A stretch of 59,999 nt of DNA from the NCBI RefSeq assembly GCF_014651775.1, contig NZ_BMXN01000021.1, forward strand, positions 1 to 59,999, in the 5' to 3' direction. Position numbers and translations under genes: made by a program. The notes beneath the pieces are model-generated. The model did not search any database, was not told the origin of the DNA, and saw only the letters and a program-made list of their open reading frames with translations. The stretch comes from Vreelandella hamiltonii (GTDB taxonomy: Bacteria; Pseudomonadota; Gammaproteobacteria; Pseudomonadales; Halomonadaceae). The number at the start of each line of letters is the position of its first letter. The first letter of the stretch is position 1. Below are positions 10,634 through 19,233 of this stretch, one piece after another.

Positions 10634-12025
10634 ATGGACATTTTCGCCATTCTCATTTCCCTGATACTGCTGATGTTACTGGCTTACAGAGGCATCTCAG
10701 TGCTGCTGTTGGCACCGCTCATGGCGTCGCTGGCAGTCCTGCTTTCCGGTGATGGCGGCCTGCTGCTGCCCATTTACACCGACACCTTCATGCGGGCGCT
10801 GGGTAACTACGTCACTCAGTTCTTTCCGCTGTTCCTGCTGGGCGCCCTGTTCGGCCAACTGATGGCCGACTCCGGTGCCGCGCAGTCCATTTCCAACGGT
10901 ATCGTCAAGCGGCTGGGCACGCATCACGTGGTGCTGACCGTGGTCATGGCCTGTGCCGTACTGACCTACGGTGGCGTGTCACTGTTCGTGGTGGCCTTTG
11001 CCATCTATCCCATCAGCCGTGAGCTCTTCCGTCAGGCCAATGTGCCTAAGCGGCTCATACCTGCGTCCATCGCGCTGGGCTCCTTTACCTTTACCATGAC
11101 GGCCCTGCCAGGCACCCCAGCCATTCAGAATGCCATTCCCATTCCTTACTTTGGCACCAACAGCTTTGCGGCTCCCGGATTGGGCATCATTGCCGGGCTT
11201 ATCATGCTGGGCCTGGGCACCTACTATCTGCAGTCCAGGGTTCGCAAGGCAGCCGCCAACGGCGAAGGCTACGGCACGCATACCGAGCGTGAAGTCGCCC
11301 CCCGGCAGGACGACACGCCCGCCTCCACGCTCCCCTTGGCAGTCGCTTTGATTCCTCTGATCATGGTCATCGGCCTGAACGCGCTGTTTACCTATGGCGT
11401 TTTCCCCGCCATGGATCTGAGCTATATCAGCGATGCTTTCGAGAACATCACCCCCAGCCGCCAGACTGGCCTGTGGGCGATCCTGATCTCGCTGCTGAGC
11501 GCCTCGGCATGGCTGATCATTACCCGCTGGAACCATTGGAAAGATTTGAAAGACACCATCAACCAGGGCTGCTTTGGCTCGCTGCTGCCGATTTTCAATA
11601 CCGCCTCCGAAGTGGGCTATGGGGCAGTGATTGCCAGCCTGGCAGGCTTCATGATCATCCGTGATGCCGTGCTCAACGTTTCCGGCAACCCGCTGATTTC
11701 CGAAGCGTTGGCCATGAGCGTGCTGGCAGGCATTACCGGCTCCTCATCGGGCGGCCTGTCGATTGCCTTGCAAACCCTGGGTGATGAATACCTGGCCATG
11801 GCGCAGCAGGCAGGCATCAATCCCGAACTGATGCACCGTGTCGCCACCCTGGCCGCGGGTGGCATGGACACGCTTCCCCACTCGGGGGCGGTGATCACGC
11901 TACTGGCCATTTGCGGGCTGACGCACCGCCAGTCCTATGCCAACGTGGCCATGGTCACTATCGTGCTGCCGATTTTTGCGTTGATCAGCGTGATTACGCT
12001 GGGCACGCTGTTTGGAAGCTTCTAA
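10634..12025 (+). CDS. GntP family permease
   Basis: A 463-residue inner-membrane permease with about 12 hydrophobic segments. It resembles the GntP family of H+ symporters for gluconate and other hydroxy acids: the N-terminal FAILISLILLMLLAYRG, the QLMADSGAAQSISNGIV segment near residue 75, and the C-terminal LAAGGMDTLPHSGAVITLL are family-like. The substrate cannot be read from the sequence; Pseudomonas/Halomonas relatives include hydroxy-acid and hydroxybutyrate carriers. An AGGAG ribosome binding site at 10623 fixes the start. No catabolic enzyme gene is adjacent. Confidence 0.85.
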   Translation: MDIFAILISLILLMLLAYRGISVLLLAPLMASLAVLLSGDGGLLLPIYTDTFMRALGNYVTQFFPLFLLGALFGQLMADSGAAQSISNGIVKRLGTHHVVLTVVMACAVLTYGGVSLFVVAFAIYPISRELFRQANVPKRLIPASIALGSFTFTMTALPGTPAIQNAIPIPYFGTNSFAAPGLGIIAGLIMLGLGTYYLQSRVRKAAANGEGYGTHTEREVAPRQDDTPASTLPLAVALIPLIMVIGLNALFTYGVFPAMDLSYISDAFENITPSRQTGLWAILISLLSASAWLIITRWNHWKDLKDTINQGCFGSLLPIFNTASEVGYGAVIASLAGFMIIRDAVLNVSGNPLISEALAMSVLAGITGSSSGGLSIALQTLGDEYLAMAQQAGINPELMHRVATLAAGGMDTLPHSGAVITLLAICGLTHRQSYANVAMVTIVLPIFALISVITLGTLFGSF

Positions 12026-12048
12026 AGCCGCGTAAGCCATGCGATAGT

Positions 12049-12066
12049 TGGTTAACGTGTTAACCA
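12049..12066. promoter_or_regulatory. 18-bp palindrome, probable operator upstream of the MFS gene
   Basis: TGGTTAAC and GTTAACCA are perfect 8-bp arms around a central GT. The palindrome lies 22 bp before the MFS start codon. The TGGT...ACCA ends recall operators of GntR-family repressors, but no regulator gene is adjacent. Confidence 0.55.
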
Positions 12067-12088
12067 GCGAACAACAACGAGACCCGTC

Positions 12089-13297
12089 ATGGCCCTTACA
12101 CGACACTCCTCCCTGCTGCTGATCCTTCTGGCCAGCCTCATCATCTCTACGGCGATGGGGCTGCGCCACGGTTTCGGGTTGTTCCTCGAACCCATGAGCA
12201 GTGAGCTTGGCTGGGGGCGCGGGGTCTTTGCCCTGGCGCTGGCCATTCAGAATTTGATGTGGGGCCTGGCACAGCCTTTCACCGGCGCGCTGGCAGACCG
12301 CTTCGGCGCGGCCAGAATCATCGTGGCCGGGGGCGTGCTCTACGTGCTGGGGCTGTGCTTCATGAGTCTTTCCACCAGCGCGTTGGGCATGACCCTGAGC
12401 GCTGGCCTGCTGATCGGGATCGGCCTCTCTGGCACGACCTTCTCGGTGATCCTGGGCGCTGTTGGGCGGGCGGTGCCTGCCGAAAAGCGCAGCATGGCCA
12501 TGGGAATCGTCAGTGCGGCGGGCTCGTTTGGCCAGTTCGCCATGCTGCCGGGCACGCTGGGGCTGATCGAGTGGCTGGGCTGGTCGGCGGCCCTGCTGGC
12601 CATGGGCATGATTGCCGCCGTGATGATTCCGCTGGGCGCCATGCTCAAGGATCGCCCACGCCCCCATGCGCTGGGCGACCTGAGCCTGCGCGACGCGCTC
12701 AACGAAGCCGCCGGGCAAAAAGGCTTCTGGCTGCTCTGCCTGGGCTTTTTCGTGTGCGGGTTTCAGGTGGTGTTCATTGCCGTGCACTTGCCGGGCTACC
12801 TGTTCGATAACGGGCTTGCCGTGCAAGTGGGTACCACCGTTCTGGCCTTGGTGGGGCTGTTCAACATCGTGGGCACCTATACGGCAGGCTGGATGGGAGG
12901 AATCTGGTCCAAGCCGCGCTTGCTCAGCTGGCTATACCTGATCCGAGGCGTGGTCATCACCGCGTTTCTGGTCGCACCCCTCAGCGCCTACAGTGCCTAC
13001 GCGTTTGGTATCGCCATGGGCTTGCTGTGGCTCTCGACCGTGCCACTGACCAACGGCATCGTGGCGTCGGTGTTTGGCGTCAAACACCTCTCCATGCTGG
13101 GCGGCATCGTGTTTCTGTTCCACCAGTTGGGGTCGTTCATGGGCGTCTGGCTAGGCGGCTACCTTTATGACATGACCGGTCATTACGATACCGTCTGGCA
13201 AATCGCCATCGTGCTCTCCGTGGTGGCCGCCGCCTTGCACTGGTTCATCAGCGAAAAACCGCTGGCACGCACCACTCCCAAGCAGGTGACACCATGA
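12089..13297 (+). CDS. Major facilitator superfamily transporter
   Basis: A 402-residue MFS carrier with the expected 12 hydrophobic helices and a central cytoplasmic loop around residues 185-205 (KDRPRPHALGDLSLRDAL). The helix 2-3 loop contains GALADRFGAARII, the MFS motif A. The fold resembles the monocarboxylate/oxalate-formate carrier branch, but the substrate is unknown. The stop codon overlaps the start of a 42-residue membrane protein gene by four bases (ATGA). A perfect 18-bp palindrome 22 bp upstream suggests control by a repressor. Confidence 0.88.
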   Translation: MALTRHSSLLLILLASLIISTAMGLRHGFGLFLEPMSSELGWGRGVFALALAIQNLMWGLAQPFTGALADRFGAARIIVAGGVLYVLGLCFMSLSTSALGMTLSAGLLIGIGLSGTTFSVILGAVGRAVPAEKRSMAMGIVSAAGSFGQFAMLPGTLGLIEWLGWSAALLAMGMIAAVMIPLGAMLKDRPRPHALGDLSLRDALNEAAGQKGFWLLCLGFFVCGFQVVFIAVHLPGYLFDNGLAVQVGTTVLALVGLFNIVGTYTAGWMGGIWSKPRLLSWLYLIRGVVITAFLVAPLSAYSAYAFGIAMGLLWLSTVPLTNGIVASVFGVKHLSMLGGIVFLFHQLGSFMGVWLGGYLYDMTGHYDTVWQIAIVLSVVAAALHWFISEKPLARTTPKQVTP

Positions 13298-13422
13298 CAC
13301 CACAGACTCTTTCGCTAGCGCTGCTGGGGGCGCTGGCCATCGCCGGGGGAAGTGCCCTTGCCTGGTGGGGGTGGCACTCGCTGGATGCGGGCCTGCTGTT
13401 GATGGGCAGTCGTTTGTGTTGA
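13294..13422 (+). CDS. Small (42-aa) single-helix membrane protein
   Basis: The frame starts at the ATG of an ATGA overlap with the MFS gene and encodes 42 residues: MTPQTLSLALLGALAIAGG, then SALAWWGWHSLDAGLLLMG, ending SRLC. One strongly hydrophobic segment covers about residues 5-24, followed by a Trp-rich turn. The start-stop overlap implies translational coupling to the transporter, so it could be a small accessory subunit or stabiliser. No family is recognised. Confidence 0.55.
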   Translation: MTPQTLSLALLGALAIAGGSALAWWGWHSLDAGLLLMGSRLC

Positions 13423-13474
13423 ACGGTATTTTCGACCCAAAGCTTGCGCCATATCAGGCCTGCTTCATGATCAT

Positions 13475-13488
13475 TTGATTAATATCAA
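13475..13488. promoter_or_regulatory. Perfect FNR/Anr box upstream of the DUF1538 operon
   Basis: TTGATTAATATCAA matches the FNR/Anr/CRP-superfamily consensus TTGAT-N4-ATCAA at every fixed position. Its centre lies 44 bp upstream of the first DUF1538 start codon. A class II activator geometry would put the transcript start only a few bases before the ATG, so the site could activate with a very short leader or could repress. No regulator gene is in the window. Confidence 0.65.
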
Positions 13489-13525
13489 GTCATTGCCCTG
13501 ACGTTTACGGACTTCCCCAGACTTC

Positions 13526-14293
13526 ATGAATATCGTCACTTCACTGCTTCATCAATTTAAAGACAGCCTCCGGGATTTGCTGCCCGTCGTGGCTGTCATG
13601 GCCTTTTTTCAGCTGGTCGTGATCGGTCAGCCGCTACCCGCAAGCCTGGCTTTCCTGGACTTGATCATAGGCTTGTTGTTTGTAGTGGTAGGCCTGACAC
13701 TATTCATCAAAGGGCTGGAGCTTGGCCTTTTTCCTTTAGGAGAAAACCTCGCTCGAGCCTTTGTCGCCAAGGGCTCGATCGCCTGGCTACTGCTGTTCGC
13801 ATTTGCTCTGGGGTTTGGCTCCACCGTGGCTGAACCAGCATTGATTGCAGTGGCTGCTCGTGCAGGCGAGGTGGTTGCTGCAGGGGGCCTGATTGCCAAC
13901 ACCGGTGAGTCACAAGCCTCGTTTGCTTTCACGCTACGAATGGTTGTTGCCTGCTCGGTAGGCACCGCCGTCATGCTTGGCGTATTGCGCATCTTCAAGG
14001 GCTGGCCGCTGCATTTGATGATTATTGGCGGCTACGCGCTGGTCATGCTGCTGACCCTTTTTGCACCCAGCGAACTCGTCGGTATTGCATACGACTCTGG
14101 GGGCGTCACAACATCGACGATTACTGTGCCGCTGGTAACGGCCCTGGGAGTCGGTCTCGCCTCGAGTATCAAGGGCCGCAACCCCATGCTGGATGGTTTT
14201 GGCTTGATTGCCTTCGCCTCCGTCATGCCGATTATTTTTGTGTTGCTCTTTGGCATTTTTGGACTCGATTTGGTCAAGGGGATCAATCCATGA
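13526..14293 (+). CDS. DUF1538 domain membrane protein A
   Basis: A 255-residue integral membrane protein of the DUF1538 family, whose function is not established. It has about seven hydrophobic segments and two conserved polar motifs inside membrane regions: [18 protein letters not shown] near residue 95 and [17 protein letters not shown] near residue 190. It is paralogous to the next gene, which carries both motifs, so the pair probably forms a two-subunit transporter or channel. No strong ribosome binding site precedes it. Its stop codon overlaps the next start (ATGA). Confidence 0.85.
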   Translation: MNIVTSLLHQFKDSLRDLLPVVAVMAFFQLVVIGQPLPASLAFLDLIIGLLFVVVGLTLFIKGLELGLFPLGENLARAFVAKGSIAWLLLFAFALGFGSTVAEPALIAVAARAGEVVAAGGLIANTGESQASFAFTLRMVVACSVGTAVMLGVLRIFKGWPLHLMIIGGYALVMLLTLFAPSELVGIAYDSGGVTTSTITVPLVTALGVGLASSIKGRNPMLDGFGLIAFASVMPIIFVLLFGIFGLDLVKGINP

Positions 14294-15078
14294 ATTTGCT
14301 TATTACGCTCTGGAGTACGCTACTCGATATCTTTCCTATCGCCGCGATTATTTTTGGTTTTCAATATCTTGTCATCCGCAAACGTGTGAAACGCCTGCCG
14401 CAAGTCATCGTGGGCTTTGTCATGGTTTGGGTAGGATTATCACTTTTTCTAGTGGGTCTGGAACAAGCGCTGTTTCCGATGGGAGAGCTCATGGCCGGCC
14501 AGCTGACCAATGCTGACTTTCTCCCCGGGCTCGCCGATGGCGCCCAGCGCCACTGGAGCGACTATTACTGGGTATACATCTTTGCCTTTACCATTGGCGC
14601 CAGCACCACCATCGCTGAACCCTCGCTGATTGCAGTGTCTATCAAAGCTGGAGAAATATCCGGCGGCACCATTCGACCGTTTACATTGCGCCTCGCCGTC
14701 GCACTTGGCATGGCCTTCGGCATCACGCTAGGGGCCTGGCGTATTGTCATGGGCTGGCCACTACAGTGGTTTGTATTGGGTGCCTACACGTTGGTGATCT
14801 TGCAAACGTTGCGCTCGCCAAAAAGCATTATTCCGCTCGCGTTTGATTCCGGCGGCGTGACGACTTCTACGATAACAGTTCCTATTATCGCCGCTCTGGG
14901 GCTTGGCCTGGCTTCCTCTATTCCAGGGCGAAGCGCACTCATGGATGGCTTTGGGATGATTGCGCTGGCCTGCCTGTTTCCCATCATCACGGTGATGGGC
15001 TATGCCCAAATCGCTCAATGGAGAGACCGCAGACTCAGCGTAAGGTTAACCAACGAAGGAAAACGTAATGCGCTTTAA
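14290..15078 (+). CDS. DUF1538 domain membrane protein B
   Basis: A 262-residue paralogue of the preceding protein with the same pattern of hydrophobic segments. It carries [18 protein letters not shown] near residue 110 and [19 protein letters not shown] near residue 190. The short N-terminus ([18 protein letters not shown]) aligns with that of the first copy, which supports both starts. It begins inside the stop codon of protein A and overlaps the PII-like gene by 11 bp, a sign of tight translational coupling. In some species DUF1538 proteins may contain both halves in one chain; here they are split. Confidence 0.85.
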   Translation: MNLLITLWSTLLDIFPIAAIIFGFQYLVIRKRVKRLPQVIVGFVMVWVGLSLFLVGLEQALFPMGELMAGQLTNADFLPGLADGAQRHWSDYYWVYIFAFTIGASTTIAEPSLIAVSIKAGEISGGTIRPFTLRLAVALGMAFGITLGAWRIVMGWPLQWFVLGAYTLVILQTLRSPKSIIPLAFDSGGVTTSTITVPIIAALGLGLASSIPGRSALMDGFGMIALACLFPIITVMGYAQIAQWRDRRLSVRLTNEGKRNAL

Positions 15079-15427
15079 ACTCATCGTAGCACTGGTTGAA
15101 GACGACTTGACCGATGATGTCCTCAAGGCGGCTCGTGATGCGGGCGCAACGGGAGCGACCGTCATCAATAATGCCAGGGGCGAAGGACTCAAAAAAGCAC
15201 GCGGCATCTTTGGCATGGAAATCACCGCTCAGCGGGACGTGCTCCTGTTCCTGACCGAAGAGCATATTAGCCGACTCATTCTGGAGTCCATCGCGGAGGT
15301 AGGTCAGTTCGATGAGACACCAGGCACTGGCATCGCGTTTCAGATAGACGTTGAAGATGCCGTGGGCGTACAGCATCAAATCAAATCACTGACCGAGGTG
15401 CTTGGTCAGCCAGCAGACAGGGAGTGA
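15068..15427 (+). CDS. PII-like signalling protein
   Basis: A 119-residue protein with the ferredoxin-like PII fold pattern: [22 protein letters not shown], then GATGATVINNARGEGLK before a long T-loop region, and GTGIAFQIDVEDAVGV in the C-terminal strand. It lacks the canonical uridylylated Tyr of GlnB and GlnK, so it belongs to a divergent PII-like branch that probably senses nucleotides or another small molecule. PII-like proteins often bind and gate the transporter encoded next to them; here the partners would be the two DUF1538 proteins. GAAGGA precedes the ATG at 15068. Confidence 0.85.
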   Translation: MRFKLIVALVEDDLTDDVLKAARDAGATGATVINNARGEGLKKARGIFGMEITAQRDVLLFLTEEHISRLILESIAEVGQFDETPGTGIAFQIDVEDAVGVQHQIKSLTEVLGQPADRE

Positions 15428-15429
15428 GC

Positions 15430-15837
15430 ATGTTAGAGCATCAAAGTGCCATACCAACGGCAGAAACGATCATGCACTCACAATACAGGCTGGTCGATGG
15501 CCTGTTGACGGTTGCAGAAGGCATCGACGTGATGCGCAAACACAACGTTAACGTCTTGATCATACAACCACGTGACGCAACCGATGAGCATGGAATAGTG
15601 CTCGCAACGGACATTGCCAAAAAGGTACTGGCGGCGAATCGCTCGACAGAACGCGTCAGCCTGTACGAAATCATGACCAAGCCGGTCATCAGCGTCCGCC
15701 CCGAAATGAGCATACGTAACTGTGCTCGGCTATTTGGTCAATTTGGCCTTTCGCTAGCCCCGGTCACTAATCAACAACACCAGGTCCTTGGCATAGTGGA
15801 TTACTCCTGTATCGTGACCGGGTGGGCATCCTCTTAA
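15430..15837 (+). CDS. CBS-domain protein
   Basis: A 135-residue cytoplasmic protein made of a tandem CBS pair with no attached enzyme or transporter domain. The first domain includes LTVAEGIDVMRKHNVNVLII and the second includes YEIMTKPVISVRPEMSI and GIVDYSCIV. Such stand-alone pairs bind adenine nucleotides and regulate partner proteins. The ATG at 15430 is preceded by GGGAG at a good distance; an in-frame GTG at 15424 overlaps the PII-like stop. It is the last gene of the DUF1538 operon and converges on the manganese permease gene, overlapping its end by four bases. Confidence 0.85.
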   Translation: MLEHQSAIPTAETIMHSQYRLVDGLLTVAEGIDVMRKHNVNVLIIQPRDATDEHGIVLATDIAKKVLAANRSTERVSLYEIMTKPVISVRPEMSIRNCARLFGQFGLSLAPVTNQQHQVLGIVDYSCIVTGWASS

Positions 15838-16763
15838 CGTCCTAGTTGGCGATGCCGCCAGCGCCGCATCAGCACGCCATGCCGAGGAGAAAACAGCAGC
15901 GCCAGGAAGAAGCAGCTGGTGGCGACCAGGACGATGGTGCCTCCCGAAGCCACGTCGAAGGCATAAGAGAGCCATAGCCCCAGTACCGCCGAGCCCACAC
16001 CGACACTGGTGGAAATCAACAGCATCGTTGTGAAACGGTCGGTCAGCAGGTGGGCGGTGGCGCCAGGGGTGATCAGCATGGCAACGACCAGAATGATGCC
16101 TACGGTTTCCAGGCTTGCCACGATGGTCAGGGTCAGCAGCAGAATCAGGCCGTAATGAATGACGCTGGTATTGAACCCCAGCGCCTGGGCCTGCGTGGGG
16201 TCGAAGGCATAGAGCATCAGCGGCCTGAAAGCGAGCCATATCACCAGCAGCGCCACGACGCTGGCAGCCAGCGTGAGCATCAGCGCCGACTGCTGTACGC
16301 CCAGCACGTTGCCGAACAGGATATGCATCAGGTGCGTGCTGGAGGCCATCTTGCTGATCAGCACGATGCCCAGCGCAAAAGCGCCGGTGAACATGATACC
16401 CATGGCCGCGTCCGATTTGATGCGCGTATGGCGCTCGATGGCACCGATACCCAACGACGTCAGCGCCCCCGTCACGAAAGCCCCGATGAAAAACGGCAGC
16501 CCCAGCAGGTAGGCAATCGCCACGCCAGGCAACACCGCATGTGAAATCGCATCCCCCAGCAGCGACCAGCGCTTGAGCACCACATAGCAGGAGAGCAGAC
16601 CGCAAATGGCGCCCACCAGCATCGAGGTCAGCAGCGCACGCTGCATGAAGGCGTACTGAAACGCATCGGAAATGGCGTCGGGTAACAGATTGATGGGCAC
16701 CATCAGCGCCGCCAGCAGGCCAGCGATCAGCGCGCTGGCCATGCTATCCAGTGTATCTAACAT
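15834..16763 (-). CDS. Manganese/zinc ABC transporter, permease
   Basis: A 309-residue permease of the metal ABC-3 family with about 8-9 hydrophobic helices. The coupling region SCYVVLKRWSLLGDAISHAVLPG near residue 60 is typical. It forms the membrane channel of the importer encoded with the ATPase and binding protein upstream. Manganese is the likely substrate because an MntR-type regulator gene is divergent from the operon, though zinc cannot be excluded. It is the last gene of the operon, 14 bp after the ATPase gene. Confidence 0.9.
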   Translation of the reverse strand: MLDTLDSMASALIAGLLAALMVPINLLPDAISDAFQYAFMQRALLTSMLVGAICGLLSCYVVLKRWSLLGDAISHAVLPGVAIAYLLGLPFFIGAFVTGALTSLGIGAIERHTRIKSDAAMGIMFTGAFALGIVLISKMASSTHLMHILFGNVLGVQQSALMLTLAASVVALLVIWLAFRPLMLYAFDPTQAQALGFNTSVIHYGLILLLTLTIVASLETVGIILVVAMLITPGATAHLLTDRFTTMLLISTSVGVGSAVLGLWLSYAFDVASGGTIVLVATSCFFLALLFSPRHGVLMRRWRHRQLGR

Positions 16764-16777
16764 GTTGAAATTGACCG

Positions 16778-17602
16778 TTATTGAGGCATCAAAGCAGGAG
16801 CACTGGTCTGTTGCAAGGTAAAGGAATCTGGCGCTGGCTGGGCGCTCACCGCCAGTTCGGCCAGCCTGCGGTCGCTGAGCATTTCATCCGGGGACCCCGC
16901 CCCGCGGATGAAGCGGTTGATCAGCACCACATGGTCCACATAGCGGCGCGCTCCCGGCATGTCATGGGTCACCATGACAATGGTCCTGCCCGCTTCTCGC
17001 TCCCGCTTGAGCACATCGAGAATCAGCTGCTCGCTGGGCGGGTCAACGCCCGCCAGCGGTTCGTCCAACAACAGGATACTGGCCTGCTGGGCCAGGGCCC
17101 TGGCCAACAGCACACGTTTTTTCTGGCCGCCCGACAGCGCCCCAATGGGACGCTCGGCCATGTCCAGCATATTCACGTCCTGCAGCGCCTTGCGCACGAC
17201 GTCACGGTGGCTCGGAGCCTGCCAACGCCCAGGCAGCAGACGCCGCCATAGAGGGTCATGGCGCATGTGGCCGTAGCGCGCCGTCATTACGGTGTCCCAT
17301 ACCGAGATGGGAAAGTCCCACTCGATCGCTTCACGTTGCGCCATATAGGCGATACCGCCAGCTTTGCGGCGCCGCTGAATGGGCTCTCCGAACGCCATCA
17401 CCTGGCCACGCAGCGGCTTCATGCTACCGGTCAGCACATGAAACAGCGTCGACTTGCCAGCCCCGTTCGGCCCGACGATAGCCGTCCAACGCCCCGCCGG
17501 CAAGCTCAGCTGAATGTTTTCGAGCACCGGCTGGCGCTGATAGGCGGCATAGACCCCCGATACCTCAATGGCCGCCGGAGGTAGTGACGAAGCACTGTTC
17601 AT
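16778..17602 (-). CDS. Manganese/zinc ABC transporter, ATP-binding protein
   Basis: A 274-residue ABC ATPase that powers metal uptake. It has Walker A GPNGAGKST near residue 44, a Q-loop in YMAQREAIEWDFP, the signature LSGGQKKRVLLARAL, Walker B ILLLDEPLAGVD and the H-loop MVTHD. All catalytic motifs are intact. A hydrophilic C-terminal tail follows the ATPase domain. It lies 6 bp downstream of the binding-protein gene in the same operon. Confidence 0.93.
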   Translation of the reverse strand: MNSASSLPPAAIEVSGVYAAYQRQPVLENIQLSLPAGRWTAIVGPNGAGKSTLFHVLTGSMKPLRGQVMAFGEPIQRRRKAGGIAYMAQREAIEWDFPISVWDTVMTARYGHMRHDPLWRRLLPGRWQAPSHRDVVRKALQDVNMLDMAERPIGALSGGQKKRVLLARALAQQASILLLDEPLAGVDPPSEQLILDVLKREREAGRTIVMVTHDMPGARRYVDHVVLINRFIRGAGSPDEMLSDRRLAELAVSAQPAPDSFTLQQTSAPALMPQ

Positions 17603-17608
17603 GATGAC

Positions 17609-18529
17609 CTACTCGACACCCAGATAACGGCGCAGCAGTTCGGCATTGTGGCGCTGCATGGCAAAGTAGTCACCCGCCACACCGTCCGGCTCGCTGAGTG
17701 AGTCCACGTAAAGTGGGCCTGCCACCGGCAGCCCCGTATCACGGGCGATGCTGGTCACATGACGGTCAGAAATGGTGCTTTCCCAGAACAGTGCGGCGGG
17801 CTGGCGCTCGTTGATCAAATCGATGATGCGCATCAGCTGGCGTGGAGAGCCTTCGGTTTCGGCATTGGTGCCCCAGATGCCATCGTGCTTGAAGTGAAAG
17901 GCATCGGCAAAGTAGAGAAACGCCGCCTCGCTGGACAGCAGCACACGCCGTTCTTCGGGAATTGCCTCAAGGGTCTCTTGCAGTTCGACATACAGTGCGT
18001 GCAGCTCGTCTTCCAGCGCGCTGGCACGCTGGTGAATCTCTCCCGCCTGCTGTGGCAAGCGCTCTTCCAGGGCGTTGGCAATGGCCTGCACGTAGGCGCT
18101 GGCGGCACGCGGGTCCATCCACAGATGCGGGTCGATATCGCCTTCCATGTCGCCTATCGCAATCGACTGCGTGGGATAGCCCGAGTCCTCAGCCACGGCC
18201 AGCACGGGCACGCCTTGCGATACCGTGGCTTCCACCTGGCGCATCCACTGCTCCAGCTGGTAACCGTTGTAGAAGACGATATCGGCCTTCTCGAGGGCCG
18301 CAAAATTATCCGGCGTCAGCTCCCACTCATGCACTTCAGCGTTGATGGGCGTCAGCACGGTCACTTCAGCATCGTCACCCGCTACCCGCTGCACCAGATC
18401 GCCCAGCACCGAAAAAGTGACGGCCACGTTGATGGGCGGATGCAACAGCTCGTTGGCATACGCCGAGGACGTGCTCGCACCGAAGGCCAGGGAAGCCCCC
18501 ATCAACATCCATCCGTAAGATTTCGCCAT
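17609..18529 (-). CDS. Manganese/zinc ABC transporter, substrate-binding protein
   Basis: A 306-residue periplasmic cluster A-I metal-binding protein. A signal peptide (MAKSYGWMLMGASLAFGAST, then SSAYA) precedes the mature chain. Likely metal ligands sit in VHEWELTPDN, DPHLWMDPRAA and the C-terminal ESTISDRH segment, matching the His-His-Glu-Asp arrangement of the family. The ATG at 18529 is preferred over the longer frame because GGGAGCAG lies upstream and the signal peptide then starts at its charged end. It is the first gene of the operon and is probably repressed by MntR at the palindrome near 18602. Confidence 0.92.
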   Translation of the reverse strand: MAKSYGWMLMGASLAFGASTSSAYANELLHPPINVAVTFSVLGDLVQRVAGDDAEVTVLTPINAEVHEWELTPDNFAALEKADIVFYNGYQLEQWMRQVEATVSQGVPVLAVAEDSGYPTQSIAIGDMEGDIDPHLWMDPRAASAYVQAIANALEERLPQQAGEIHQRASALEDELHALYVELQETLEAIPEERRVLLSSEAAFLYFADAFHFKHDGIWGTNAETEGSPRQLMRIIDLINERQPAALFWESTISDRHVTSIARDTGLPVAGPLYVDSLSEPDGVAGDYFAMQRHNAELLRRYLGVE

Positions 18530-18601
18530 CGCCAACTGCTCCCGTGTAAACTCACATATGATATCACTGTAGCTCAAAGAAAAAGCCAAGTGCAAATAGT
18601 T

Positions 18602-18613
18602 TAGCCTTGGCTA
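18602..18613. promoter_or_regulatory. Candidate MntR box between the Mn importer and mntR
   Basis: TAGCCTTGGCTA shares the TAGC-N4-GCTA core of the enterobacterial MntR operator and is extended by one more pair to TTAGCCTTGGCTAA. It lies in the 150-bp divergent region, where a Mn-bound repressor could control both transcripts. Confidence 0.6.
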
Positions 18614-18681
18614 ACAATTATCCGTCCAAATGCGCTACCATCACCAATCAACGATGCCACTAACCTTGATAAATATTGCCA

Positions 18682-19158
18682 ATGAGTGATCACGACCCGC
18701 GGCACGCTCCTGCCTCATGTGAGAAAAGCGGTGACGCCCTACCGCCAGTGGAGCAGCACGCTCAGCAGTATGAAACCGTGCGCAACGCTCATGAAACCGA
18801 GCTCATCGAAGATTACGTGGAGCTGATCGGTGATCTGTTGCGGCACCGCGGTGAGGCCCGAGCAGCAGACATCGCCAATCGCATGGCCGTCAGCCAGGCC
18901 ACCGTGTCGAAGATGATTCGGCGACTCAACGAGCTGGGGCTCGTCACCAGCCAGCCTTACCGATCGCTGTTTCTGACCGAAGAAGGCCAGAAAGTGGCCG
19001 AAACCTCCCGCGCCCGGCACGACATCGTGCTGCATTTCCTGCGCGCTCTGGGCGTCGAAGACAGCACCGCGCGCATCGATGCCGAAGGCATGGAGCACCA
19101 CGTGAGTGATACGACCCTGGCCATCATGAAGCGCTTCACCGAGCAACAGTCGCAGTGA
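18682..19158 (+). CDS. mntR: Manganese-responsive regulator MntR (DtxR family)
   Basis: A 158-residue DtxR/MntR-type repressor. A polar N-terminal tail of about 35 residues precedes the winged helix (AADIANRMAVSQATVSKMIRR), then the wing and the metal-binding dimerisation helices (HDIVLHFLRALGVED, DAEGMEHHVS). It lacks the C-terminal SH3-like domain of DtxR, like E. coli MntR. When loaded with Mn it should shut off the divergent importer operon. The ATG at 18682 is chosen over a TTG two codons upstream. Confidence 0.9.
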   Translation: MSDHDPRHAPASCEKSGDALPPVEQHAQQYETVRNAHETELIEDYVELIGDLLRHRGEARAADIANRMAVSQATVSKMIRRLNELGLVTSQPYRSLFLTEEGQKVAETSRARHDIVLHFLRALGVEDSTARIDAEGMEHHVSDTTLAIMKRFTEQQSQ

Positions 19159-19233
19159 TCACTGACGCGGCCATCTTGTCCTGATGCCTGATAACCCGCA
19201 TCATTCAAGAAACCGTGGTTTCAGGATACTGTC

